The notes: generated by a model not told the origin, from the sequence alone. Shown: positions 22,382-36,700, counted from the stretch's first letter. The stretch: 64,000 bases of DNA from Pseudofabraea citricarpa (GCA_029641185.1 JAPWGK010000027.1:372001-436000), one strand, 5' to 3'. Numbers and translations: made by a program.

Positions 22382-24602
22382 ATGGCAGACGATGTTGCCG
22401 AACGCACTGCTAGATTGCAGCTTGACGAGGAGACTGGAGAAATGGTTTCCAAGAATGAGCTCAAGAAGCGCATACAGAAGAGAGTTAAGAAGGCTGCAAG
22501 CGCTGCTCGCAATAAGACGTCGACGTGGGCGCCGATGCAGAAATCTACACACAATGCTGGAGGTCAGGAGGTGATCAACTCCAAAGAGCCCACTCTTGAC
22601 CCGGATAGCATGTTCAAACAGGGCTTCCTTGCCGAGGTCTATAAGCTCCGGCCGTCGAAAGAGGTCGTGACGAGATTCCCACCCGAGCCAAATGGCTACC
22701 TTCATGTAATTCCTTCTACGATTTGTTTTCTATGATATATATCTGAACGGCAAGCTGAAATGAAAGGTTAGCTCGGGCATTTGAAGGCAATTGCGATCAA
22801 CTTTGGGTTTGCGAAATATCATGGCGGCAAAACAGTAGGCTTCACATCTGCAATGAACTTGAGAAACGGTTGGCTAACACTCGTAGATTCTGAGGTATAT
22901 ATCTTTATCCTTTCAAGAGTTAAAAGAGCACCCGGATCGTCCTGACATGATCAACCTAGGTTCGACGATACGAACCCAGATGCCGAGAAGGAGGAGTACT
23001 TTATCGCGATTAAGGAGACAATCCGCTGGCTGGGATTTACCCCATCTGAGATCACATATGCATCCGATAATTTCCAGCGACTGTATGAACTCGCTGAGTC
23101 ACTGATTGAAAATAATCATGCCTATGTGTGTCACTGCAATGAAGCCGAAACCAAGCTGCAGCGTGGCGGTGAAGATGGCTCCTCCTCAAGATATCGTTGT
23201 GTGCATGCAAAGCAGGATGTCGAGACCAACCTTGGAAAGTTCCGCGGCATGCGAGATGGAGCGTATGCACCGCAGAGCGCTTGGCTGCGCCTGAAGCAGG
23301 ACATTGAAAACCCTAATCCCCAGATGTGGGATATCGCGGCCTACCGAATACCTAAGAACCAGGAGCCGCACTTTCGGACAGGGACCAAGTGGCGATTATA
23401 TCCGACCTATGATTTTGCGCACTGCTTGTGTGATAGCTTCGAAGGAATCACGCACAGCATGTGTACCACCGAGTTTATCATGTCCCGGGAGAGCTACGAA
23501 TGGCTAAATCAGTATGTAATTCTGCCCTCTAGGAGGGGGTATGCGTTCTCCAGTATTGCTGCAATAGCTGATATGATTAGGCTGCTGGTCGAGTTCCAGC
23601 CAATGCAGCGTAAGTATGGCCGCTTAAACCTCACTAGCACCATCATGAGCAAGAGAGATATAAGGAGCTTGATAGAACAAAAGATTGTCCGCAGCTGGGA
23701 TGATCCACGCCTTTGCACCCTTAAAGCGATACGGCGACGCGGCATACCCCCAGGAGCGCTTCTTTCCTTCATTTATGAGCTTGGCGTGACAACAGCTATG
23801 AGCTTTGTTGATATCAAGCGTTTTGAGCAGTCTGTTCGACGATATCTGGAAAAGTCTGTTCCACGCCTTATGCTTGTCCTCGATCCCATCCCCGTGGTAA
23901 TCGAAAACACCGAGGAACAGGACCTTGACATTCCATTCTTTCCTAAAAACGTCAAGATGGGCTCACATAAGATTAAAGCGACCAAGAGGATCTATATTGA
24001 CCGCTCAGACTTTCGCGAGGTAGATAGCAAGGACTACTTCCGCCTGGCTCCAGGAAAAACCGTCGGCCTTCTGCAGATGCCATACGCCATCAAGGCTGTC
24101 TCTTTCACAACAAACGAGACCACGGGGGCCGTAGAAGAGATTCAGGCTGTGTTTAACAAGGAGGTAAAGAAGCCCAAGACATATATCCAGTGGGTACCCG
24201 AGGGCTCGCTCATGGCTGAGGTACGCATCCATACCGCCCTGTTCAAGTCAGACCAGCCCACATCAGCGCCTGGTGGATTCATGGAAGACATCCAGCATGA
24301 TAGTGAAACCATCTGGTCAAAAGCCATGATCGAAACCGGATTCTGTGAGGTGCGCCGGCATGCGCCATGGCCCGAGGCGGAGGGTGAGAAAATCGGCGAA
24401 TTTGGGCCCGAGAGTGTCCGGTTCCAGGCTATGCGCGTTGGGTACTTTGTATGTGGCTGCTTCTCTTGATCTCTCTATTTCTTCTATACTAATAATCTGG
24501 TAGGCTCTTGATTCAGATAGCACAGATGATAAAATCGTACTCAATCGTATTGTGCCTTTGAAGGCGGACCTTGGAAAGATCAGCGAGGGCTTGAGAAACT
24601 AG
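22382..24602 (+). CDS. Glutaminyl-tRNA synthetase, cytosolic type, six exons including an 8-nt microexon
   Basis: Exons 22382..22705, 22772..22834, 22887..22894, 22960..23511, 23581..24448 and 24504..24602 give 637 residues. The start MADDVAERTARLQLDEETGE is the first ATG in frame and matches the usual N-terminus of fungal GlnRS. Class I signatures: HLGH (108-111) as the HIGH motif after PPEPNGY, then RFDDTNP, and TIMSKRD as the KMSKS equivalent. The catalytic core continues with YPTYDFAHCLCDSFEGITHS and WDDPRL. The C-terminal anticodon-binding beta-barrels include DRSDFREVDSKDYFRLAPGK and PESVRFQAMRVGYF. The enzyme charges tRNA-Gln with glutamine for cytosolic translation. Exon 3 encodes only I-L plus two bases of R. 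Length and motifs look intact; whether this is the only GlnRS gene cannot be judged here. Confidence 0.95.
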
Positions 24603-27479
24603 TGAATCGAAGGAGATTTGTTACGATGTGATCACATACATTGCACTAATTAATGAAGGATACTATCAGCTGAAGGTCAGCCTTTCGTAAGGATAAATAT
24701 CTAATTATCCTCCTTTATTTCACTGTTCTATGTGTACACTGTAGACTCGGAAGGTAAGATGTGTTTGATGAACCCTGATTCACACTTCTACTCTGAGAAC
24801 CAATTTATAGCCTTAAAATTGCTATTCTACGCCTCCCACATGAGTTCCAGCATAAATTCTATTCGTCTTCATAAGACTCGGAGCATTGAAAACATGAATA
24901 CACAAAACAACAAGAATAAAGAACGACTTCAAATCTACTGGAAATCTGTGACGGGACAGGTCACGTGGGCACACACGCTAGGCGCCCGCCGTGGTATATA
25001 GTCTACCCTGCCTAGTAGACTAATACCACCAGCTTTACACCTCCGTACCTTGATAAAATCCATTATTTTGTGAGTAAACACCACCTCACTCTTATCAACG
25101 ACGTCATGTTGGCGAATAACAACGGAATTGGCTCTGACAGCAGCAGTGTAAAATATCTAAAGCCATTACCTCCCATGCTCTTATTGTGCGCGTCAGGTGC
25201 GTGCATACACATGGCAACCGCCGTCTCAAGAGCTCGTGGATCACTTCTTGAGTTCATCATGCTTCCTGTCACGCACGGATGCAACGGCAGTATGCAGTAG
25301 CTCGTTGAATTCTTGGCCGTCTTCAAGACATCATATCAGGTTCAAAGAGGGAGTTTGGATGAATAAGTGTGGAAGCTCGCATTTCATTTGTATATTGTAG
25401 AATAGTATAATTGGAGCATGGAGGGTCACGGGGTCACGTTGAGTAAACCGAATATGCTCTCTAAGCTGGGATAAAATAGCATATTCGAATCCTTTTGAAA
25501 TCTGAAGAAGGAAGCAGAAGAACATAAGCTGCGTACCCTAGACTAATACTTGGTCTTACAGCACATCGCAGAATTGCCAATCGCTTGTTTACGTTGTTAT
25601 TTATATCTGTACACGATTCCCGAAACTTCACCGCCCATTCTTCGTATCATGGTTTGCATGATATAGGGAGATTAGAATGTCACAACATCGACTTAAATTT
25701 CTTAATGCTCGTTCTGGGGGACACCACCGTCGCGTCTTTGGTTATGTTCTGCACGTCAAGTACACTTCAAATCCTTTTTGAATTCTCGGTAAATTTCCAC
25801 AGCGTAAGCGACGAAGGGTTGATCCACGGCCATCGCCAGAACTACAAGGCCCTGCAATTTTTAGCTTTCATTCATTTTGTTCAAGGACACCTAAGACTTA
25901 TTTTCGAGTTTTTAAGACGGCGATACTTTCATAGAATTACCGTCGACGGCTATTGCAATACATTTGAGCCTCTTCAAAAGACAATCCAGGCAGGCTCTTG
26001 GGAATTTTAAAGCCGACGACATTCTTCGATATCTACTAACTTAATCATGCAGTTTTGATTCAAGAGTCGACAAAATCTAAACACATTTTTACGACCAAAG
26101 TTCATTTCGTTTTCCACTCTCTCGCCGACGATAGATTAGTCTGGATTTTGAAGGCTATTGGCATGCACTTGGTTGGAGTTCAAATCTCACCGAACTGGTC
26201 AGAGGAAATAACTGTTTTATGTGTGAGATAGTTAAAATTTATATGAAAGCAAACAGAAGTTGCGTTTCTTCGAAGACATCGAGGACATAGCTGAGACCAG
26301 GTCAAATGCGCCATGATCCCATAATCAATCTGTTATCTATAAGTCTCTCGTACAGTCATTGTGGAGCAATTGGATTGCGCAGCAGCATGAATAGGCCCGA
26401 AATCTAAATGCAGAGATGAATTTATTGGGCCAAGATTTAGATTCTTTCCCAAAGCAAGACAGGGTATTTGGTACCTCGAATGTTCAAATGGCTATGATGA
26501 CATTTTAGGAAAGTCACTTGCTAATCGTCGGCTTCGCGTCGTGTGACCTCCAACGATGATCACTCGTGCTGCCCAATGGCAGTTCGTCCCATACGAAGAC
26601 GAGCCTTCAAACACGCTTAAATTTAACCTCGGCCGCCCTCATGAGATGAACATCGAAAGTCAATCTCTTATGCAGAAAATCGATCTCTTATGCATGGCAG
26701 ATAAACTTTTCTTGTGATCGTGAAGGATAGCTTTGGAATCGACGTCTCACATTCGTATATGATGAACTACTATCAGGTAGCACGAGTTATACTAGAGAAA
26801 ATACCTCAAAGCTTTGAAGCAGTTGACAGGGTACAAGTACGATCTGCGAGGACTGTGGACTTTTATGCATTTTTATGCATCTCGACTCCTTAGGCTCAGT
26901 GAACTCTTCGTATTAGGAAATAAACGGTTGCTATTAGCACCGGCTATGCTACTCAAATCATGTAGGTACCTAACTTGTCTATTTGCCGTGTAATAGCCCT
27001 ATCATTATATAATTACTCTTTATAACTATCCAAATGATTTTCAAACTTGCTGGCTAATTTTTGATAATAATACCTCTAACATAAGGGCGTGTTAGTATCG
27101 CGACTCTTTACTTAATTCAAAGCGCGAAGTAACTAAGTCCAACTGCGAAGTCCGAGTCCGAGTACGAGCCCCATTAATATTTACTATACCTAGGTACTTA
27201 ACATCGAGGTTTAAAACTTATTTCAGATCTAGATGACCAATTCTCAATGATCGGAACATTCGGTGATTATAGTCAATGTGTTTCTGTTGGTAAAGTGGAT
27301 AGTTTCCAATGTTTCTACACCGCACACTACTTGGTTATACGAATACGTTTCTTGACATAACAGTATATAATCACTTATCTGCAGTTTACTTTGTGGCGTC
27401 TTTAGACTTAGATTCTATCTCCCAACTGAACGATAAACTTTCACGGCTATTATCTTACATTCACTCCTTGCTCTTTACA
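24603..27479. other. Gene-free stretch of 2.9 kb
   Basis: The longest frame (plus, 25.58-26.01 kb, 141 codons) begins at TTG and has no recognisable pattern. Small direct duplications of ATCTCTTATGCA occur near 26660-26695 and of TTTTTATGCA near 26862-26881. A CACGTG palindrome lies near 24963. No gene, RNA or transposon end was recognised. Confidence 0.5.
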
Positions 27480-28749
27480 ATGCAGTTCCGAGCGTATTTG
27501 TTAGCGACGGCCAGCCTGTCATTCGGCTGTTTGTCTGCTCAGAGTACAGAAGACCGGGTTATTTCGCTCGGCAATGAAAAGTACAACGGCACAACCAATG
27601 TCGAATTCACCACTCAAGCTCTGGGTGAGGCTGACTTCTTCAAACTGGACCCAGCCCCCAACGCTACAACGTGGGACTCGTAAGTCTACTACCACTCCAA
27701 GAAATTAATTGTGTTCGTGTGGCTGAATCTCACAGGTGGTACTTTGAGGGCATGAACCCATCGTCTAATGAGACTATCATATTCAACTTTGAGGTGCAGT
27801 GGCCGGCTGACAATGGTGTCGGGATATCGGAAACCCTCTATCGCGTTACCATATTTGGATCTTTTGCAAATGGTACAGCTTACAGCTACGGGGTCGACGC
27901 TGAGAATGTCGATATCACTGAGAGGGCTGATAAAAGCATGCGGGTGGACTTTTTTGGTGGCAATGAGTTCAGCTGGTCAGGATCCAGCCTTTTGGAACCA
28001 AGACCGGTCTATAATGTGACCATCAACGCACCCGAGGTTGGCATCACAGGAAGCATGATTCTCCAAGGCAGTGTACGTTCCTTCGGCCCCGTCGAAAATA
28101 TTTCCATGATCATAATACTGACAACCCATCCTTGATTACACAGCTTGCCGCACCTCACTATTCCTGTGGCACTGATGCGGCGGGAGTTGATCAGCGGAAT
28201 ATCGAAGGAGTTGCCTGGGCAAATGCACTTCCAGATGCCAACGCAACTGTTTCTCTCCAAATTCGCGACGTAGCCATGTCTTTTGAAGGATATGGCTACC
28301 ATGACAAAACCTGGGTTGATCGCCCCTTTGAGCAGGCGCTTCAGGCGGCCTTCTGGGGCCATGCTCGCGTAGGACCTTACGCCGTTGTATGGTGGCATTC
28401 GCGTGCTCAGGACGGGACTGACATTAGTGCGGAGTATCTTGCCAGATGGGACGATGGACGGGTCATTACCTCTCGATGTGTTAACAGCCCCAACAACACT
28501 CTGGGCTGGGGAGAGGGTCAGATATGGCCGCTCGTTCCTGGTACTCCAGCACCCGAGGGCATGATTATACGCTGGGATCTAGGAGACGCTGGTGTTTTCG
28601 TAGCGAACATCACTAACAGTGGTGTACTATTCGCCGACATCCCTTTTTGGCTTGCTGGCAGAGGGTCTGTCACTGGTGGTTTCGAAGGCGAAGAAAGTTT
28701 CACTCAGGAGACTGGAGTGTGGACACTCAACCAACTCCCGCCGTTGTGA
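27480..28749 (+). CDS. Secreted kievitone-hydratase/CrtC-like (Diels-Alderase-fold) protein, three exons
   Basis: Exons 27480..27679, 27736..28072 and 28144..28749 give 380 residues. The N-terminus MQFRAYLLATASLSFGCLSA is a clear signal peptide, with several N-glycosylation sequons (NGT, NAT, NET, NVT) after it, so the product is probably secreted. The split codon at intron 1 gives DSWYFEG, and the core contains GYGYHDKTW followed by FWGHARVGPYAVVWWHS. This Y-H-D-x-W block is the hallmark of the lipocalin-like CrtC superfamily, which includes hydroxyneurosporene synthase, fungal kievitone hydratase and fungal Diels-Alderases. Kievitone hydratase is a secreted glycoprotein that hydrates a legume phytoalexin, so detoxification of a host compound is possible but unproven. 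No biosynthetic cluster surrounds it. Confidence 0.78.
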
Positions 28750-30747
28750 AAAAGTCGCGCTCATCAACGCGATAAATACTACACCGACGAAAATGGGTTG
28801 TTATCATGATACATAGTCTTTCGGATGTTTATATGTATATATTTCTTCTTCTAAATCAAATCAATTGCTATGTTCTTTTTTTTTCATTCACGTAAAGTGA
28901 TAATCTAACTCAAGTGAATTCACCTTATACTGGACTACTTTTCAGAGTTTTTGTCTCCCGAAATTTTGTATACGTTTGCAATGATAAGCATTGCATAACC
29001 TACAGATCCCTTAATTAAAAATATATATGCCTTGCCGTCCGAAGAAGTCTCTCTATAAATGACATTTTTGACTAGTATTCAAGGCATATTTAAAAGTTGT
29101 CACAGCCAGAATCAATTCATATTTCAAATCTGCTGGATCTGGCAGTTTTCGTGCATGTTTCGAGACAACCTACTTGTAAGTTCTATGTACACAGCCAAGA
29201 TTGCGTCGTATCTCCCAGATAAATTAATGGCTCCTGGTTCTCGATAACTATAACACTAATTGGGTTGATATCAACATATGAACCGTTTTCATCTTCTACT
29301 CTATGGTTTTACGTAATATGGAGGTGTAGAAGTCTCATAGTCTTGAAGTTATTTGCTCGCCTAAAAATAAGTGCCCTGATCTGGTTATCTCGGGCGGCTA
29401 TGGGCCCCTTGCGAGCATAGACTATAACGCCAAGCCAGCAAAAAAAAACAGTAATCAGAACCGGTATAAGCGTCGTCAAACCTCCACAGCCAGGCTACAA
29501 AGCTTGTTAGGCGTTTTGTGGCTGAAAGGCTGTAGGAAAAACTTTACCGTCCCATGGACAACCGAAGAGCAAAACAAAGCCAAATTCTTGAATTCAGTGC
29601 CCAAACATCAACAGTCCTAGCAATTAAGTTATTAAACTAGAATATCATCCTTGCAGCTTATTTTATCAAATCAGGGCGTCTTCGTACAGCCAGGCTCATC
29701 TTCTACTGCGGTTTTGTCATTTTTAGGGGTTTCTATTTCGGTATTGACAGTAGCTGGTATGCAAATCAGTGGCTTCCAAATCATAATTTCTGGGCAAAAT
29801 GTTCTGCATCTGCACTTTTAGTAGATAGTATTGCCACAGTAATTAAAAACATTGCTTTTTACGGAATTCGTTCTACTTGCCCCGTTCTACATATAATCTA
29901 CCGTTGGGATTGGTTCATGAAAGACCATTTTGGATACTAACCTAATTATCTGTAAGCATATTTAAGTAGCTCATTTACACTGGTTAAATTGATCTTTGAA
30001 TACTAACGCTTGTATAAGTGGATTTCAGTAGTCCGTCACTGGGATAAATTCCACCGTCAAGTTGAAAACTCACTCGTTAACAGCAGCCCCTATAATCTTT
30101 ACGCCTCTTAGATGCGCGTACACTTTTGAGCGGCAAAATATGCGTGCTATATACGCCAGAGTCACCGGCAGTTGTTTTCTTTCCTTCTTTTTTTCTTTTG
30201 ACAATTAACTTCAACCAAATTAAATTATGGATCATTGCATGCTCGGAGATTGAAGCCGACTCTTTATAATGTTCTGTTTTTTTTTTTTAGCTACTGCTGA
30301 AAACGAATTGTGGCTGACTGACAATCTCAATGCGCTGAGGGGATTTCCGAAGGCCCCTACAAGGTTTGTTTTCCGCCGCCACGAAAGCCTTCCTGCGCTG
30401 TGTTCGTCCAGAACATCGCTAAACAGGCCCAGAGTAGGTTTATTTGGCCCTGAAATGCACATGGAAAGCATTCCCATGCTGCAATGCGCCTTCATCGTGG
30501 AATGGAGTCTCCATTCCCCCCAATTGATCTAACATGGGGCTGCGAACAGTCTTTTAAGCTGGAAACATCCCCCATAGGCAATTTTACATTGTATGGAAAG
30601 ATCACACACAACACATTTATCACGAGCTCGCTTTCGTCGCACTGTTTGTTGTTGTTGTCTTCGTCTCTATTACTTATGGTCACACATCACACGTCTATTC
30701 TATTGTATAAATTGTGAGTTTTTCATTGCTGAGGTATTTTCAATTTC
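28750..30747. other. Intergenic region
   Basis: No supported gene. A plus-strand frame with a true ATG at 30269 (87 codons) lies next to a long T-tract but shows no family pattern. A TATA-like TTGTATAAATTG near 30702-30713 sits about 40 bp before the NLR start codon and may belong to its promoter or leader. Confidence 0.5.
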
Positions 30748-33700
30748 ATGGCTGACACTCAGTCAGATCGTCCATCTTCAACTAAAGAACCTCCAAATCA
30801 AACCATGGCTCCCTCAGCCACCCATGGCTATACCAACGGGTACGGTGACACAAACACAGATTCCATTTTTGTTACGAAAAATGCTCGCAATGATAGCAAT
30901 TTTGATACAAAAGGGTTCGGGCAGCAAGCTCAATCTACTATAAATACCACCCGCGCAAACCTTGACAGAACGACTTCACAAATCTTCAACGATCAGTACA
31001 ACACAAACAGAACCAACAGCATGGTGTCGATGTCCTCTACCTCCTCCAATAACCACTCTCAGACAACTGATTTTCTTGGCGAAACTATATCCTTGACCCG
31101 CAGCAGGTTTATTTCTGAGATTGGGCATGTAAATGGCCATTATATTGACCAAATGACTCTCGAAATTCTGCTGGATTATATCGAGCTTGAACGTCTTACG
31201 TATATGCCGCAGAGAGGAAGTAGATGGGACAAAGTTTTGAAATGGGCGGAGTTCTTTGCGTTGCAGATAAGTGGGTATGAAAAGGCTGTAAGAGGGTTTG
31301 TTCCTGATAGCATGGTCGCTGCAAAATTAATTTGGAGTAGCTGCAGGCTTTTGATTGAGGTACGCAAATCTTCCTACGCTTTCCATTCTTGTTAGTATTT
31401 GCTAATAGATTCAATTCATGAAGCTGGGTCCGAACAATGCCCAAGCACTTGAAACTGCCTTTGAGGTATTCTATCGAATTGGGCTCTCATTTTCTTTCTT
31501 CCTCCACCACCACGAACTTCTCGCAGTCAACTCCCATGTTACTTCATTCGTAGGACAAGCATTCGACTCAGTTTTGGGCCTTGTCCGTGAAGTCTGCATA
31601 TACTACACCATCCATACTAGTGGTCTTTCTTCGTCTGATATAATTATAGATTTCAACTCGGTTTTTGGCTCTCAAATGGAGTCTTTCTATAGCCATAAAA
31701 GTCACATCGTCGAGGGAATGTGGAAAAGCAAAGTCGGAGCACAGGATGCTAGCAATATTCGTCTCGTTAGACAGTGGCTGACAATTCATGATCGAACGAC
31801 CAGAGCTATTGTGAGAGATCGAAGAGCCGTTACTACCCAACGAGATGAGTATACTTGTGAGTGGTTTGAACAACATCTCCTAGATTTCTCTAGAAGCGAA
31901 GATGATGTTCTTGCTATTACTGGTCCGGCTGGGTGCGGTAAGACCTTTTTAGCAGGTTGGGTCATAGAAAGGCTACACAGACCTTTGGACAGAAAAGTAT
32001 ACGAGACTTTGAGCTATATTGTCGGTATGTCTTGTCCAATATTAAGCTCCCAGGGATACTGGGATACGTAGACTCGTACAATTTGGGTTACATGAGATCA
32101 ATCTGAACACTTGGTTGTTTAGAAATAAGTGAAGTGGCTGATTAACTCACTTGACACAATCAAAATGATCTCTCATAAACCAATTTGTACTAGCATTAGA
32201 TTCTTTCTAACACATCATAGATTCAGAATTGCCCCACGAAAGAACCTCGATTGCGATTGCCAAGGGTCTTGCTCTCCAACTGTTGGATACTAACATTGGC
32301 GATGTCTCCCTACTAAAAGCTCTTAAGCAGGCTACTGATCTTTCCATCAAAGGAGCCGATCTTCCAACCATCGAAAAATCGCTGTGGGAATCCGTTCATG
32401 CGGGAATACATAGTTGCAAAAAGTTAAATCTAATGATTGTCATCGACGGTTTCAACGAGATCGATGGCCATGATAAGCCCAACTCCATCTCGAAGAACAT
32501 TCAAAGCCTCGCCTCTAGCCACTCCCATGTTCAGGCGATCTTGCTTTGTCGAAAGGCATCCCACCAGAATACGAACACAACTCACTTGCTCGAAATAACA
32601 CCAGAGTTGATCCACAATGATCTATTTCATATTACCGAGCGTATACTATACGGATATCGTCACTTTGAGGATCAAACAGACCACGAAAAAGAAGCCGTAG
32701 TGGAACAGATAAATCACGCATCTAATGGTAACTTCTTGTGGGTTATTCTTGCCTCAGAGTTATTAAAGCAGGAGACTAGCCACGACGGCTTTCTGAAAAC
32801 TTTGAGCGCCCTGAAAGAAAAGAAAGAATCCCTGAGAGGCATCATATCCAAACTAGCAGCTTCAGTCGATCTCAACAACTCAAACACAAAGCTCTTATTG
32901 TCATGGATCCTCGTTGCTAAGCGACCTCTACGAATGGAGGAAATCACAAATCTTCATCAAATTGATCTTCACACGAGAGTCCTTTCGAACCGAAGAGAAA
33001 ACTTTGAGAAGGAAATCGAAGACGCATTTGGCCCGTTAGTGACGGTTCGCAGTGGGGTTATAAGCTTTAGGCACGAAGCCGTCAGGCAACACTTTGCAGA
33101 TCTGCAAGCTGCTAGCACAAAGTTTCCAACCCTAGAAACTATTCAGACGGACTTCTGTACGAGACTGCTCGGTTATTGCAAATTTCGGCCTGTTGACGAT
33201 CGTCAACCATCTTTTGAAGGCATCAGAACTGTCGATGCCGAGAGTCTGTTGAATAAAGACCCACTCATGGAGTACGCTCTGCGTAACTGGATTATTCACT
33301 TCCGGGAATCGTCCATGTACAAAGGCAACAATACCTTCGAGTTATCAAACGAATTCAGGTCCAGCTTCCCTGACCATGTTCGGTGCGCAATGCTTGAGGC
33401 ACACTGCTGGGACGGTGGATACATCAGGCATGATGCTATCAACATGCATCAACTTGCTTTGCTCATTCGCCAGAATATGTTGACTGAGAAACACCCCTCA
33501 GTTCTACAGACCCTGATTACGTGTGGAAATTTCTTTAAACATGCAGGAAATCATGCCGAGGCAATAAACTTCTTTTATCAAGCATCGGTAGTTTCACGAT
33601 CTATACTGGAAAAATACAGCCCCCTCACGATTCGTTGCGTTTCTATCTTCCTTGAGCTTGTGGGGACACAAACTTTCACTTCCCGAACTGAAGGCGCTAC

Positions 33701-36700
33701 GAGGACGGAAGAAATGCTCAAACATATCATTGAAGTCTCCAAACATAGACACGGAAACAGTAGTGAGGTGGTAATTCGTTACTCGAAAGTCTTGGCGGAG
33801 TTGTATGTTTCTATTCACGAAGAAACCCATGCTGAAACTATTTGGCGTGAGCTCCAGGATATCATGATTACTCGTTATGGGAGAGGCTCTGTGGAAGAAA
33901 GTAGTATTACTGGACATCTTGGTGTTGTGCTCAAGAAAAGGCACAGTCACAAGGATATCACTGGGTATGAACGAGAAATCTTCGCCACTTCAGCCGAAGT
34001 CGAAATCTGGGACCTTCATCGTGTCAAGATCACGCTAGAGCTCGCAGTATTGTATGAAGCGGAAGGGAAGCTCTTCAAAGCTGAAGAGCTATACATTATG
34101 CTTTGGAGCCGCATCATAACCCACTGCCATGGAACCCACCACAATGGCTTCGGGGTAGAAATCCATGTATCAATGATTGATATAGTATTAGTCTATGTGG
34201 AGTTCCTCCGCCGCCATCATCGCCACCAGGAAGCTGCTGGTATTTTGATATGTATCTGGGAAGAATATGAGGAATACGAGTTTGAGTCTGAGATTATTTT
34301 CCTTCGTCTTAAGGCTGTCGGTGAGCTTATGCTTGCTCTCATGTTGTCGACGACTGCAATTTCCGTTTTCCAGAAGTGCTGCGCTTGGTTCCGAGGTCAG
34401 AGCAAGTATGAATACGCTGAATCCTGCGAGACTCTAATCTCTAAAACGATGAGAGTGATCATTAGTACCACAGAATCAACATCTTCAAACACTGAAACGA
34501 AAACCACGACATCGACTTCTACATCTGTAACAACCGAAAAGACCATAACAGAGAGCTTTGAGTCAGTGATTTCCAAGTCGAAGATCACTACGGAAACAAT
34601 ATCTATCTGCTCTAGTCTCATCTCCTACCACGTCTCGCTCGAGCAGTGGTCAAAGGCCATTGAAATATCTAAGCGCTCTTTGAAGCTTATTTGGAAAATT
34701 ATCGTTTCTGGAAGCGGTACCATTGCTTTGCCAAGTGAATTCGGCTCGGATGCAATCGATATTGCTATCAATTTAGCAGTTTGCTACCACCGCTCTCACC
34801 ACTTTCATGAAGCAGAGGAAGTATACCTTCGTATCTACAGAGCATGTTGGAACTCGTGCCACTTTGATGACAAGCGTTTCACCAGATCTTACACTGTGTT
34901 AATCGAATTTTACAGACAACATGGGCACTGGGGCAAGGTGATTGACGTTTACCGAGAGCTGCTGATCGTATCCAGGAAACAAATGGGGGTGTCACATTCT
35001 CTTACCATTAGGTTTCTCTATGCACTTGGTGGTATATGCACAGAGCATGGCCATTCTAATGCTCATGAGTTTTATGAAGAAATCATCACTGTGCTCAATG
35101 GGCACAATAAGCACTGCCACAAAGATTCAATCACCGCTCTGACAGTTCTGTCCAAATTCTATTACGAAAGCGGGCACTGGGAAAAGGCCCATTCTACTTG
35201 TGGCTTGCTCTGGGAGACTTGGATTCATCGCCATCACGAACATCACTTCGAAGCTGAATTTATTGAATTGCTCTACGCTCGCTACGTATACGTGCTAGAA
35301 AATCATGTTCATGTTGAATATGAGTTCTTACGCAACCTCGTCATTTTGTATCGCTCAACTTGCTTGACAGTATTTGGCGCATCTGTCGAGATCTCTCTTC
35401 GAGCTTTGATCAAGCTTGCTGACGTTTGCATGAGGAGTGAGAAGTACATTCATGAGGCTATTAGCCATTATGAAGAGGTAAGCTGAAGAAAATTCAAGCT
35501 TTTGTGATACTTTACTGACACCGCGAAGGTGATTGAGGTCACGAAGACTACCAGCAAGAGTACTGAAACTTCTACCATGGTTACCACAACTATCACGTCG
35601 TCAATTGAAGAGAAACTATCCAATGCATACATCCAGGTCTGTAGTCACAGCTCCGTTGTATCCACAACTACTGAGAAAGCGATCCATGTCCTGACACAAC
35701 GCTTCGAGCACTTGAAATTAACTCTTGGCTGTTCACACTCCGAGACCTTGATTGTTTTACGCGAACTGCTGTTGATGCAGTGTAGAGTGGTATCAGAGGA
35801 AACCCACGTGAAAATTATCAAGGTTCTCATCGACGTTACTCTGACTGTTCTCGCCGAAGAGAAACACTCCAAGACTCTATACGAGGCAGGTCGTTCGCTG
35901 GGAAACATCTATATCAGCTGCGGCCTAATCGAAGAAGGTCGGAAGATGCTTCGTGAAATCAGAAGCCAGATTATCAGCAAGATATACAGCAGAGGCCAAA
36001 GCTGTGGTTTCCATATTCCTCATACGGTGGGCAAGGCATCTTATGTCTTTCTTGTCAGCTTTGAAGAGGTGCTATTCGGTTCGCTAACTATGAGCTACTC
36101 AAAGCTAATGGCAGATCTGTTGACCGAGGCTTTCTTGTACGAGTCATACGGTCACTGCCTAGAGTCTCAGAAAAGTGAAAGAATACTCATTACCGGTGCC
36201 CGACTTTACGTATTTCTTGCCAGTTCCTCTCGAAAGGAAGAGTTAAGTAACCTACAATTAGAACTTCATAAAACCTTCATGAACAACTGGGGAGCTGCTA
36301 CCAAAGCTTCCGTTGAAATCACGATACTCTTCTTAGTCACCATTCTAAGAGAGCTTGGAAAGGACACTCGACAACATAATGTCGAGATTGGCCATGTTGC
36401 TTGTATTGCAACTAATGAAAAAGTCCGCGGTTTGCTTGAACATGGACATCACAGAGAAGGTTTTGAACTTGCTCAATGCGCTTTCCATTTCTTTAATCAT
36501 GAGGGTACTTACCATCATATTCACAGCATTGGATATGGCTTCAAGCTGTCAGGTTACATGGCTTCACGTGGACTGAGGAGCAACTCCACAGCTTCAATTG
36601 AGCCAAAGCTTCGCGCCAACATGCTTGAACTGTCTCGCAAAATCATCGCCGATGTTTTGAAGGCTTGCAAGCACGAAAAAATCAATTTCGTGCAGTTGAA

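Noticed and set aside
25585..26010. 141-codon plus-strand frame
   Set aside because: It begins at TTG, has a biased low-information sequence and no introns or family pattern.
30269..30532. 87-codon plus frame with a real ATG after a T-tract
   Set aside because: No recognisable pattern and an overlapping antisense frame; the T-tract looks like an acceptor but no matching upstream exon was found.
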